NCBI RefSeq assembly: GCF_013177695.1
Contig: NZ_WOEY01000027.1
Location: 1-64,000, forward strand
Reading direction: 5' to 3'
Source of the DNA: Paraburkholderia solitsugae
GTDB lineage: Bacteria > Pseudomonadota > Gammaproteobacteria > Burkholderiales > Burkholderiaceae
DNA: 64,000 bases
The translations under genes and the position numbers were made by a program. Each line of letters begins with the position of its first letter. Within the stretch, counting starts at the first letter, position 1. Shown one piece after another: positions 8,793 to 17,020 of this stretch. The notes under the pieces are model-generated. The model was not told the origin of the DNA, did no database searches, and was given only the letters and a program-made list of their open reading frames with translations.

Positions 8793-9029
8793 CTACCCGG
8801 GCACCCACATGGGGTAGATGCGCGACTTCATCACCTGGTCGAAACCGCCGGCGAACATCCGCCAGCCCTTCACGCCGCGCTTGGTGCCCCACTTGAATGC
8901 CGCGTTGGGCACGACCGAGGTCGCCTGAAACAGAGCATGGCTTTTGCCCCATAGCTCGCCAACGTCGTTGATGCCGAGGAGATTCTGGAACTCGAAGTGG
9001 CGCAGCATCTTCAGCAGGTTGGGCCGCAT
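8793..9029 (-). pseudogene. C-terminal gene fragment of unknown family
   Basis: The frame MRPNLLKMLRHFEFQNLLGI to RIYPMWVPG is protein-like and stays open upstream to an in-frame TAG near 9146 (LEDILRTVKRLNSFGGDS), without a convincing start or ribosome site. It looks like the 3' part of a larger gene whose 5' part is lost. Translation from the ATG at 9029 as a 78-residue protein is the alternative. The family is not recognised. Confidence 0.4.
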
Positions 9030-9342
9030 GCTATCGCCGCCGAACGAATTCAGGCGTTTGACCGTGCGCAGTATGTCTTCAAGGGTGGATTTTGCAACTA
9101 AACCTTGAACGTAACACTGAGAGGCGCATCTCGCGGACGAAGTCTAGCTCTCGCAAACGCCAAGTTTCCTGCTTGGCCACCAAATACGAGTGTGAGTGCT
9201 CACTTCTCTGTCCGGCTGGCTGCTTGCCGCGACAGTTGGTTGCCATGCGTACGATGTTGGTTCGTAACCTACCGAACAGAATAAGTAAAGACACGAGCTG
9301 AGTATTGGCGGACGCGCCTCAATGGCGATGAATGGAGGCTCT

Positions 9343-9726
9343 ATGAAATCCGAAGATTCACAGTTCGTGCGCGATGTTGTCGACGCGCTGCGGAATGTTC
9401 GCCACGCGAATGTCGTTCGCGCCTCGCACTCGATTACGTTCGGGGACGAAAAACCCGTGGAGGCTAGCGTCACGCTTACACGTAAAGACATTCGTGAACG
9501 AACTGGGCGACAAAGGGTGCGTGCACCTGTACTTGTGCAACTTGCGACTGAGTTTGGTAGCCAGCACGGCGTGGAGGCGTCTCTAGTAGAAAACGAGGAA
9601 CTTCGTGTGCAGACGGTTCCGGTCGAAACGGAGTCCGCCTTTTCATCCGTGGAGCAATTACTCTCCGCCTCCAAAAGTTCGACCAGATTTCTAGGCGAGT
9701 ATGAGGAGCCTGAGAATAATCGATGA
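9343..9726 (+). CDS. Conserved-looking hypothetical protein
   Basis: 127 residues from an ATG with GGAGG four bases upstream. The N-terminal half has a regular helix/strand pattern (MKSEDSQFVRDVVDALRNVR, then ITFGDEKPVEASVTLTRKDI); the C-terminus is acidic and polar. No signal, membrane segment or known motif is seen. It is the last gene before the Zorya-like operon, 448 bases away and separated by a promoter, so co-function is not shown. Confidence 0.55.
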   Translation: MKSEDSQFVRDVVDALRNVRHANVVRASHSITFGDEKPVEASVTLTRKDIRERTGRQRVRAPVLVQLATEFGSQHGVEASLVENEELRVQTVPVETESAFSSVEQLLSASKSSTRFLGEYEEPENNR

Positions 9727-10113
9727 ACAGTCGGCCTCTAGCGGCGCATTTGACTTGCTGTATGACACTGGATTGTGTTTGGTTCGACTACCGGATATCG
9801 ACAGTCTGTGCCCAACTACGAGCCGACCATCGCAACCTCAGGCGGAGTCGGCGACACTTCTCTGACTGGCTGACGCACCTGCCGTCGCCAACGTGAAAAC
9901 AAAACCGGTGTTGGCAGCGACGCTATCGACGGGGATGCCACGTGAGCAGGACCTCGCCGCTTAATCTACCGTGAGCCGAGGGCCAATCCTTACAGGCAGA
10001 TTCAAGTTTTCCTAAGGTGGCCCGTTATACAAAGAAGGGCCGTAGCCCGATTACTGCGGCAAGAGCATAATCGCTCGGGGCGTGCCAAGCTGCGGCATGT
10101 GAGCGATGAGCGT
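9727..10113. other. Intergenic leader before the Zorya-like operon
   Basis: No credible gene. It has a partly self-complementary stretch, CCCGATTA...TAATCG-CTCGGG, around 10048-10080, which may be a terminator remnant or operator. Confidence 0.4.
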
Positions 10114-10142
10114 TTGATTTGATTCGATTCAAACAGCATAAT
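10114..10142 (+). promoter_or_regulatory. Predicted sigma-70 promoter of the Zorya-like operon
   Basis: TTGATT (10114-10119) and CATAAT (10137-10142) are separated by exactly 17 bases, 32 bases before the zorA-like start codon. Confidence 0.55.
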
Positions 10143-10174
10143 TTCGCGCCGGATATCGAGACCAGTCCAGAACT

Positions 10175-11482
10175 ATGAAAACAAGAATTTTCCTCTTGCT
10201 ATCGGGTATAGCGTGGACGCCGTACGCCTTGGCGAGTGTGGGCATCGGCACCGTGTTGGCAGACACGCCGACCACGATGTTCATCTTGGTGAATATCGCG
10301 CTGACCATATTCTTCACCTTTATCAGGTTTGACCGTTTCGCTGTCGTGCACGGGCCAGAAATTCTGACGACTGTTGGCATATTTGGCTGTTTTCTCGGAA
10401 TCGCCTTGGCACTGTTGCACTTCGATGCATCAAACGTGTCGGACAGCGTGCCACACCTGTTAGAGGGGGTGAAAACCGCCTTCTGGGCTTCGGTCAGCGG
10501 CGTCGCTGGCTCGCTGGTCATCCGGGCGAAGCACTATTTCGTGAAAACCCCTATCCCGCAGACAGCCGGCACACCCAAGTCCGCCACCTTGGACGATGTC
10601 GTCGCTGCAACACAAGCTCTCCAGCTCAGCCTTTCGGGAAACGAACAAGGTAGCCTACTTTCCCAACTGAAATTGATGCGCCAGGAGCAAGGCGACGAGC
10701 TTCGCCTGCTCCGAACGTCGTTCGATACTTTCGCGCAGAGAATGTCGGAGGACGGGTCGAAGGCTCTCATCGAGGCTCTGAAGGAAGTGATTCGTGATTT
10801 CAATACGCAGATTAACGAGCAGTTCGGTGAGAACTTCAAGCATCTCAATGCGGCGGTCGAGAAACTCGTTATCTGGCAGCAGCAGTACAAGGAGGAACTC
10901 GACAAACTGCAAGCGCTTCAGAAATCTTCCGCCGATGATTTGCGTGGCGCAGCTTCCGGTCTTGCTCTATTCGTCGACCGTGCCTCCGGTTTCTCCAAGA
11001 CGGCAGCGGCGCTGGAAGACACGCTAAGAGGGCTCGCACAGCAACACCAACTTGTCGACCAGTCCCAGCGCTCCATGGCCGAAGTCCTCACTCAGATGAA
11101 GGATGTCACGCCCCTGTTCTCGCGGAAGGTCGACGAGATGACCGAATCGATGAAGCAAGGCGTGGCGAAAGTGCAATCGGATGTCGCGGACGTCGTCAAA
11201 AACTTTGGAGTGCAGGTGCAGTCCTCCTCCTCAGAAATGAAGCAACTCTTGACCGACACGTTGCGCAAGTCCCAGACTGAAGTAAATGACGGGCTTGTTC
11301 GCTCAATGGACGCCGTCCGTCAAAGTGTTGTTACGCTGGACAAGGGATTACAGGAAGAACTCACTAAGAGCCTCGAAACGCTTGGAAGACAGCTCGCGTC
11401 ATTGTCCGAAAAGTTCGTCTCTGATTACACACCGTTGACCGACCGACTGAGGGAAGTCGTTCGAATCGCCGGAACTGCGTGA
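10175..11482 (+). CDS. zorA: ZorA-like MotA/TolQ/ExbB-family membrane motor protein
   Basis: 435 residues. Four hydrophobic segments lie within about residues 5-120, including PEILTTVGIFGCFLGIALAL and VKTAFWASVSGVAGSLVIR, the MotA/TolQ/ExbB core pattern. From about residue 135 a long, charged, mostly helical region with coiled-coil character runs to the end, as in the cytoplasmic tail of ZorA. In Zorya defence, ZorA5ZorB2 is a proton-driven inner-membrane complex that senses phage entry and passes a signal along the tail to a cytoplasmic nuclease. It precedes the zorB-like gene by 7 bases. The tail is moderate in length, more like short-tailed Zorya types; the assignment rests on this and the neighbours. 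Confidence 0.82.
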   Translation: MKTRIFLLLSGIAWTPYALASVGIGTVLADTPTTMFILVNIALTIFFTFIRFDRFAVVHGPEILTTVGIFGCFLGIALALLHFDASNVSDSVPHLLEGVKTAFWASVSGVAGSLVIRAKHYFVKTPIPQTAGTPKSATLDDVVAATQALQLSLSGNEQGSLLSQLKLMRQEQGDELRLLRTSFDTFAQRMSEDGSKALIEALKEVIRDFNTQINEQFGENFKHLNAAVEKLVIWQQQYKEELDKLQALQKSSADDLRGAASGLALFVDRASGFSKTAAALEDTLRGLAQQHQLVDQSQRSMAEVLTQMKDVTPLFSRKVDEMTESMKQGVAKVQSDVADVVKNFGVQVQSSSSEMKQLLTDTLRKSQTEVNDGLVRSMDAVRQSVVTLDKGLQEELTKSLETLGRQLASLSEKFVSDYTPLTDRLREVVRIAGTA

Positions 11483-11489
11483 GGTCAAG

Positions 11490-12182
11490 GTGGATTTCGA
11501 GCATAGCAACCAATCTCATTGGATACCGATGGCAGACCTGATGACGGGTCTAATGATGGTGTTCATGTTGTTGACCGCAGCGTTCATGCTTCGTGTAGAG
11601 CAGACGACCACCCTCGTCGTTAAAGAATATGAAACCACGAAAAATGACATGCAGCTCGCGTTGCAAAAAGAATTTGCAAAGGACCTGAAGCAATGGAACG
11701 CCGAAATCCTCGGAGATATGACCATCCGCTTCAACGACCCATCGGTACTTTTCGCCACCGGGTCGTCGGAGCTACGGCCGCGCTTCAAGGAGGTACTCGG
11801 TCAGTTTTTTCCGCGATATGTCGCCTTGCTAACGTCCGGTCAATATAAGGACGCGGTCAAGGAAATCCGCATTGAGGGACACACGAGCGCATCGTGGACC
11901 GGCACAACAGATGAGAGAACTGCATACTTCAGGAATATGGAGCTATCTCAGGCGCGTACCCGGAGCGCGCTCGAATATCTGCTTTCGCTCCCTGTGGTAC
12001 AGGGCAACGAAAAGTGGCTTGTGCAGCACGTAACAGCGAACGGACTCTCGTCGTCACAGCCGTTGACTCAAGGTCCACAGACTGCCGCTTCCCAGTTGGC
12101 GAACCAACGCGTTGAGTTTCGCATCGTTACTAACGCAAGCGAGAAGATGGACCTCATCGCGAACCAGTTGGCGAAGAAATGA
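11490..12182 (+). CDS. zorB: ZorB-like OmpA/MotB peptidoglycan-anchoring protein
   Basis: 230 residues from a GTG. A single N-terminal membrane helix (ADLMTGLMMVFMLLTAAFML) carries Asp16, placed like the proton-carrying aspartate of MotB/ZorB. After a linker, residues 80-215 form an OmpA/MotB domain with FATGSSELRPRF, IRIEGHTSASW, LSQARTRSALEYL and NQRVEFRIV, which bind peptidoglycan and fix the stator. The stop overlaps the next start (ATGA), indicating translational coupling to the HNH gene. It is the partner of the ZorA-like protein. Confidence 0.85.
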   Translation: MDFEHSNQSHWIPMADLMTGLMMVFMLLTAAFMLRVEQTTTLVVKEYETTKNDMQLALQKEFAKDLKQWNAEILGDMTIRFNDPSVLFATGSSELRPRFKEVLGQFFPRYVALLTSGQYKDAVKEIRIEGHTSASWTGTTDERTAYFRNMELSQARTRSALEYLLSLPVVQGNEKWLVQHVTANGLSSSQPLTQGPQTAASQLANQRVEFRIVTNASEKMDLIANQLAKK

Positions 12183-13027
12183 GCTTCGAGTTACCTAATT
12201 TCTTAAGCTGGGGTTCGCTGAACGCACTGCGGCAAAAGATGGGCGCGCCACTCGCCGTCAGCTTCGTTCCGGACCATAGGTACCGGGAAATTGACCTTCC
12301 GGTACTTGAGCGCCTCCAAAGTGATGGCGTCGACGTCAAATTCGACGAGGTAGAGGTTCTCGACGACCGCACGCTCGCTTACAAGGGATACCGCGTCTTA
12401 CTCTACATTAGGGACATTGCGGCAATCGGCCAGCGGGAATCCATGCCTCGCTATCATCTTGCCTATTGCCGAACGCTCGACAAGATGCGCAGAAATTCTC
12501 GATTTGAACGGTATGTTGTCGCGAATGGAGACAGTGGGAAATTTCAGGTCAACGTCATCGAGAACGAGGTGCGGACCCAGCACGTTAAACTGAACGTGTG
12601 CCAAAACTGTCTGGACGAAATCCACTGGAATGGATTCAACATGAAGATGCCGCCGGAGGGACGTCTTAACGTTGTTTCCAAATTCGCCCTTCCTGACTTC
12701 TTCGAAAAGTACCCGCGCGACCTGATGGCAGTCAGACCAACGCACTCCTCCGACACTGCGCCGCTCAATGCGTATTCGAAGGATTGGAACGAGGTGTCAG
12801 AACGTACCAAACAGCAACGTGGTTATCGATGCGGTACTTGCGGCGCCATTCTCAGACAGGTAGATTCGAAATTTCTGCATGTGCATCATCGCAACGGCCA
12901 GAAGCACGACAACGGTGATTCGAACTTGGATGTGCTATGCATCGGATGCCACGCGGAAGAGCCAATGCATGGCCATATGAAACGCTTGCCCGAGTATCAG
13001 ACGTATATCCAGCGATATCGACGTTAG
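12179..13027 (+). CDS. HNH nuclease, ZorE-like effector
   Basis: 282 residues, its start overlapping zorB by 4 bases. The C-terminal 69 residues are an HNH domain with zinc ligands CGTC (218-221) and CIGC (254-257), catalytic HVHH (234-237) followed by RNG, and NLDVLCIGCH. The first 210 residues, with a CQNC pair near the middle, are unrecognised and may recognise the ZorA tail or DNA. Type II Zorya is ZorA, ZorB and the HNH protein ZorE, so this is the expected effector position. Whether the N-terminal part is homologous to ZorE cannot be told by eye. Confidence 0.75.
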   Translation: MSFELPNFLSWGSLNALRQKMGAPLAVSFVPDHRYREIDLPVLERLQSDGVDVKFDEVEVLDDRTLAYKGYRVLLYIRDIAAIGQRESMPRYHLAYCRTLDKMRRNSRFERYVVANGDSGKFQVNVIENEVRTQHVKLNVCQNCLDEIHWNGFNMKMPPEGRLNVVSKFALPDFFEKYPRDLMAVRPTHSSDTAPLNAYSKDWNEVSERTKQQRGYRCGTCGAILRQVDSKFLHVHHRNGQKHDNGDSNLDVLCIGCHAEEPMHGHMKRLPEYQTYIQRYRR

Positions 13028-13174
13028 GGTCCCGTGTAACCCCTGTACCCCGATTCGCTCAAGGCGTTGCCAATCATCGAGACCGGATTAACGATGTAGC
13101 GTGGGTCTGCCCGGGACGACGCATCCCCCTACGGCTTTCCTGACAGGTTTCAGCAGTTTACGACGGAGCGCCAT

Positions 13175-13423
13175 ATGAGGCCCCTGCAGTGCCCTAAGTG
13201 CCAAAATGCCAACGCATCGATTTACAAGAAGCGAGAATTGCGCAAGGCGTTCGGCGCCGCCGCCGCACATACCGCGACAGCGGGTGTGATTTCTCCAGCG
13301 GTTTTCGCGACAATCTCGGCGGGAGTGCTTGCGTTGCTTACGCACGTCGCCGCGTTCTTCCACGAGCGTGAGCAGGACTATGGAGTGTGCGCCTCGTGCG
13401 GGCATCTTTGGAAAATCGATTGA
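13175..13423 (+). CDS. Small membrane zinc-ribbon protein
   Basis: 82 residues from an ATG with GGAG upstream. The N-terminus MRPLQCPKCQNANASIYKK and the C-terminus YGVCASCGHLWKID supply two CxxC pairs that would form one zinc ribbon. The two hydrophobic segments between them (AAAAHTATAGVISPA and VFATISAGVLALLTHVAAFF) would form a hairpin in the membrane. Both ends would then face the cytoplasm. It sits 147 bases after the HNH gene and 59 bases before the DUF262 gene on the same strand. Function unknown; an accessory role with either neighbour is inference. Confidence 0.6.
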   Translation: MRPLQCPKCQNANASIYKKRELRKAFGAAAAHTATAGVISPAVFATISAGVLALLTHVAAFFHEREQDYGVCASCGHLWKID

Positions 13424-13482
13424 ACGTTTACGTACACTCCGAAAACCACACCTGCAGCATAACAACGGAAAACAAATCGACC

Positions 13483-15393
13483 ATGGCCAGGTCCGCATTT
13501 CAAACCAATCCGATATTCCTCCGAGAACTTCTCGACGATTGCCACGACGGCGCCCTGCAACTTCCTGACTTCCAGCGCAGTTGGGTCTGGGATGAGGACC
13601 GCATCAAGAGTCTAATTGCTTCAATTTCACGCGCGTTCCCTGTCGGCGCGCTGATGACGCTGGAAACCGGCGGCGATATTGAGTTCAAACCGCGACCGGT
13701 CGAAGGTGCGCCCGACGAGGCAAAAACGGCTCGACCGCGTTCCCTACTGCTTGACGGCCAGCAGCGCATGACCTCGCTCTACCAGGTGACGCTGCGCGGC
13801 AAAGTCGTAGAGACGGTGACACCGAAGAACAAGAAAGTTAAACGTTGGTTCTACATCGACATCGCCAAAGCGATGGACCCTTCCTGCGACCGCGAAGACG
13901 CAATCGTCGGCGTTCCGGAAGACCGGGTGATACGCAAGGACTTCGGCCGCTCTGAGGTCCTCGACCTTACGACACCACAGCGAGAGTACGAGACGCTCAT
14001 GTACCCAGTGTCTCGAGTCTTTGACTGGGACTCCTGGCAGGACGGTTTCGACGACCATTGGAAGAACGATGCAAATGCAGACGCCCAGAAGACGTTGTTC
14101 CGCGCGTTCAAACAGGCAATCCTGGAAAACTTCAAACAATATCGCGTTCCGGTAATCGCGCTCGACAGGTCGACCTCGAAGGAAGCCGTGTGCGTCGTGT
14201 TTGAAAAAGTGAACACAGGGGGCAAGCCACTCGATGCGTTTGAACTCGTCACCGCAATGTATGCAGCCGACGGACATGAACTGCGGAAGGACTGGTTTGG
14301 CAAGGACAAGGAGAAGGGCCGCCAGAGCCGCTTCGCGGAGACTCTCCGTCCTGCGGGCGCGACCTCAGGCATCATCGCAAATGTTACCAACACCGACTTC
14401 CTGCAAGCTATCTCGTTGTTTTACACACGCGAGAAGCGGAGAGAGGCTGAGCGGGCCGGGAAATCCGGAAAAGACCTCCCAGCGGTCAGTGGCAATCGCC
14501 AGGCGCTTTTGAGCCTACCGCTCGACGCATACAAGAAATACGAGGCGCAGGTCGAAACCGGATTTGTCCACGCAGCAAAGTTCCTGCACATGCTGCATAT
14601 CTATCGCCTGTTTGACCTTCCGTACCAGTCGCAGATTGTTCCGCTCGCAGCCATCTTGGCAGATATCGGAAGCGCATGGGAGCACGACACCATCCGCGCG
14701 AAGCTGGTTCAGTGGTATTGGAACGGCGTCTTCGGCGAACTGTATGGCTCGGCGGTTGATTCGCGTTTCTCGCGTGACTTCTTGGAGGTGCCGACCTGGC
14801 TCAACGGAGGTCCTGAACCGACGACAGTCAGCGAGACTACGTTCCGCGCGGACCGGCTAAAGACAATGCGCATGCGCTTGTCAGCCGCGTACAAGGGGGT
14901 GAACGCGCTCTTGATGAAGAAGGGCGCAGAGGATTTCCGTTCTGGTCAGAAGTTCGACCACATTGTGTTCTTCGGGGAGAACGTTGACATCCACCACATT
15001 TTTCCCCAGGACTGGTGCAAGTCCCAAGGTATCAAGCCGGCCGTCTTCGACTCGATTATTAACAAAACGCCTTTGTCATACCGCACGAATCGCATCATAG
15101 GTGGAGTCGCTCCGTCCCAGTATCTTGGGAAACTCGAGGCCGGAAACTCGACGAGTCCGCCGATTAGCCCCGCACGCCTCGACGAACACATTCGCTCCCA
15201 CCTGATTAATCCAGAGCTCCTGCGCGGCGATTCATTCGAAGCCTTCATGGCTGACCGGCAAAATCAGTTGCTAGTGTTGATTGAAGAGGCAATGGGCAAA
15301 CGGGCCTACACGGGTGACGCTCACGAGGAAGGAGAAGACTACGAATCGGAAGAAGCAACGGATGAGGCGGACTTGACCATCGCCGCTGCCTGA
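13483..15393 (+). CDS. GmrSD-like DUF262/HNH protein, probable type IV restriction enzyme
   Basis: 636 residues. The N-terminal DUF262 (GmrS-like) domain has LPDFQRSWVWDEDRIKSLI (residues 28-46) and LLLDGQQRMTSLYQV (89-103), the nucleotide-binding signature. The C-terminal part has DIHHIFP (502-508), followed by INKTPLSYRTNRIIGG, a DUF1524-like HNH nuclease. Fused GmrSD proteins cut phage DNA carrying modified cytosines, using nucleotide hydrolysis. The ATG at 13483 begins MARSAFQTNPIFLRELLDDC, a normal start for the family; the upstream extension overlaps the previous gene. A stand-alone defence gene or a partner of the Zorya-like operon are both possible. Confidence 0.8.
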   Translation: MARSAFQTNPIFLRELLDDCHDGALQLPDFQRSWVWDEDRIKSLIASISRAFPVGALMTLETGGDIEFKPRPVEGAPDEAKTARPRSLLLDGQQRMTSLYQVTLRGKVVETVTPKNKKVKRWFYIDIAKAMDPSCDREDAIVGVPEDRVIRKDFGRSEVLDLTTPQREYETLMYPVSRVFDWDSWQDGFDDHWKNDANADAQKTLFRAFKQAILENFKQYRVPVIALDRSTSKEAVCVVFEKVNTGGKPLDAFELVTAMYAADGHELRKDWFGKDKEKGRQSRFAETLRPAGATSGIIANVTNTDFLQAISLFYTREKRREAERAGKSGKDLPAVSGNRQALLSLPLDAYKKYEAQVETGFVHAAKFLHMLHIYRLFDLPYQSQIVPLAAILADIGSAWEHDTIRAKLVQWYWNGVFGELYGSAVDSRFSRDFLEVPTWLNGGPEPTTVSETTFRADRLKTMRMRLSAAYKGVNALLMKKGAEDFRSGQKFDHIVFFGENVDIHHIFPQDWCKSQGIKPAVFDSIINKTPLSYRTNRIIGGVAPSQYLGKLEAGNSTSPPISPARLDEHIRSHLINPELLRGDSFEAFMADRQNQLLVLIEEAMGKRAYTGDAHEEGEDYESEEATDEADLTIAAA

Positions 15394-15833
15394 AATTCGG
15401 AATCGGAAAGTTGTGGTGAGGGTTGCCGGAAGGCAACGTTCAACCTGACCGCTGCTCTCGTCTGTTAGACAAGCTTGGGAAGAATTCCTCCTACGTTGCA
15501 GTGGTTCGCATATGCCCGGCTGGCCCCTCACTGTCGCGACTAACACCTCGTCGGCTCGGGGAATCCGGTGGCCGGCCATTTGCCAGCAAGAGAGACGCCC
15601 TAGCTAGGGGATTGCACGCGGCACGCACAATCGTCGACGACCTTTTCGGCTAAAGGTTGTGCCATCCCGCCGGCTAGGCTGCCCTCCAAAATGGACAATA
15701 CGGAAACGCGTGGCAGCCAGGTCAACTGCGTCGGTATGTGTAACCGACCTCGCTACGCCATCACGCCGCCAACGCGTTAAGACTCAACCTTTTGGAACGC
15801 CACCTCACCCGCTGGGAACAATTTCGCTTGTGT
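15394..15833. other. Intergenic region between convergent genes
   Basis: No credible gene. A small hairpin GTTGCC-GGAA-GGCAAC (15421-15436) lies 28 bases past the DUF262 stop but lacks a T-run. Confidence 0.45.
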
Positions 15834-16448
15834 TTACGCATGCCCTATTGCCACGGACCAGATTACTGCAGCAATGATAGAACCGATTACACCGACGACT
15901 ACTCCATAGGCCCGCTCCGTCCACTTTGCTTTTGGACTGTTGGCGCCGCGTATTTCAGCGCGCATCTCCTCAATCGCCTTGTCGCGCTTTTCCAATTGCT
16001 CATTCAGTCGCTTCAGAGCGTCGACGAGCGCCTCACCTGCTGAGGGAACCTCTTGAGGTGTGAGATGGCGAACCATCTCGTTCCAAGACATCGGCTGGGT
16101 CATCGTCGCCTTGCGAACGAACGGAACGCCTTCAGCCTTCACAGGCAGTGGTGACCGCTCGACCTTTATAACTGCAACTGACCGTCCCTCGTGAGCCTCG
16201 ATTGTGAGACTTGCGTTTGGTGGCGGTTCAAGGCGCTTCAAGGCCGCTTCGTATGCGCGATGGAACTTCGCCTCGTCTACTCCAACGATTTCAGGCGGCT
16301 CTTTCACGCCGACGACAATCTGGCCACCGGAAGTATTTGCAAACGACGAAATGAGGTTTGCAAGTATCCGAGAGTCCGGTACCACAGACTTCAACTCGAG
16401 TGTTTCGCTTTCCCCAGCAAAAATCAGGTCCAACATGTTCTTTTGCAC
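15834..16448 (-). CDS. AlbA_2 (Schlafen-type) domain protein with C-terminal membrane anchor
   Basis: 204 residues from a GTG with GAGGAG upstream. Residues 10-110 are an AlbA_2 domain: ESETLELKSVVPDSRILANL, SFANTSGGQIVVGV, later VPFVRKATMTQPMSWNEM. This divergent domain is found in Schlafen-like and regulatory proteins and binds nucleic acid or nucleotide. A charged helix (VDALKRLNEQLEKRDKAIEE, coiled-coil-like) leads to a membrane segment at 182-200 (GVVVGVIGSIIAAVIWSVAI). The domain should therefore be held at the inner face of the membrane. Its place in a defence-rich stretch suggests a defence role, but none is proven. Confidence 0.7.
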   Translation of the reverse strand: MQKNMLDLIFAGESETLELKSVVPDSRILANLISSFANTSGGQIVVGVKEPPEIVGVDEAKFHRAYEAALKRLEPPPNASLTIEAHEGRSVAVIKVERSPLPVKAEGVPFVRKATMTQPMSWNEMVRHLTPQEVPSAGEALVDALKRLNEQLEKRDKAIEEMRAEIRGANSPKAKWTERAYGVVVGVIGSIIAAVIWSVAIGHA

Positions 16449-17020
16449 TTACAGCTCCTCATTCTTTTCTTGTTGTTGTCGTCCGAGAGCCGACGTTTGT
16501 CGACCATCTGGCGGACGCAAGAATTTTAGCCGAATTGATTGACGATTATTTAGAGACTTTCGAGCATCAAGCAGCAAGCTATCAACGCCGAATGCGCAGG
16601 AGGCGTGAATAGCGAAAATGTGCTCACCATGCCAGCGAATTTAATAGGGTTGTCAAATCTGCTGCGCCATCGCTGACAGCGCAAATTGACAGGGCCGAGC
16701 ACGCCAGATTGCAAACGATAGGAAACTCACGGCTAACGCTAGAAGCAGTGTGTCCGGCGCGACCCGAGATAGCCGTGCCGGACACGGCGACTTCTGCCGG
16801 CACTCGTAGCCGTTTTGAGCTCTACTATCCTTGCGGTGCAGACGAAGCAACCGTAATACTGCCCCATCCACCGCCTAGCACCCGGACAAGATTCAACGTC
16901 ACTATTTATTGCCTACGCACCGGCAAGTTGCACTGCGGACCGGCGAGCCTGCAACTTGCAATGCGCAGATACTGACTCCTCGATTTACACGCGCTTTCAT
17001 CCAGGGCGAAGTGATGGCAG
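16449..17020. other. Intergenic region with a possible gene remnant
   Basis: The plus strand around 16497-16612 reads VDHLADARILAELIDDYLET and ends MRRRRE-stop. It looks like a real C-terminus but has no start codon or ribosome site outside the overlapping AlbA_2 gene. The stretch next to 17020 is similar to DNA beside the decayed SRAP copy near 7380, part of the same duplication. Confidence 0.35.
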
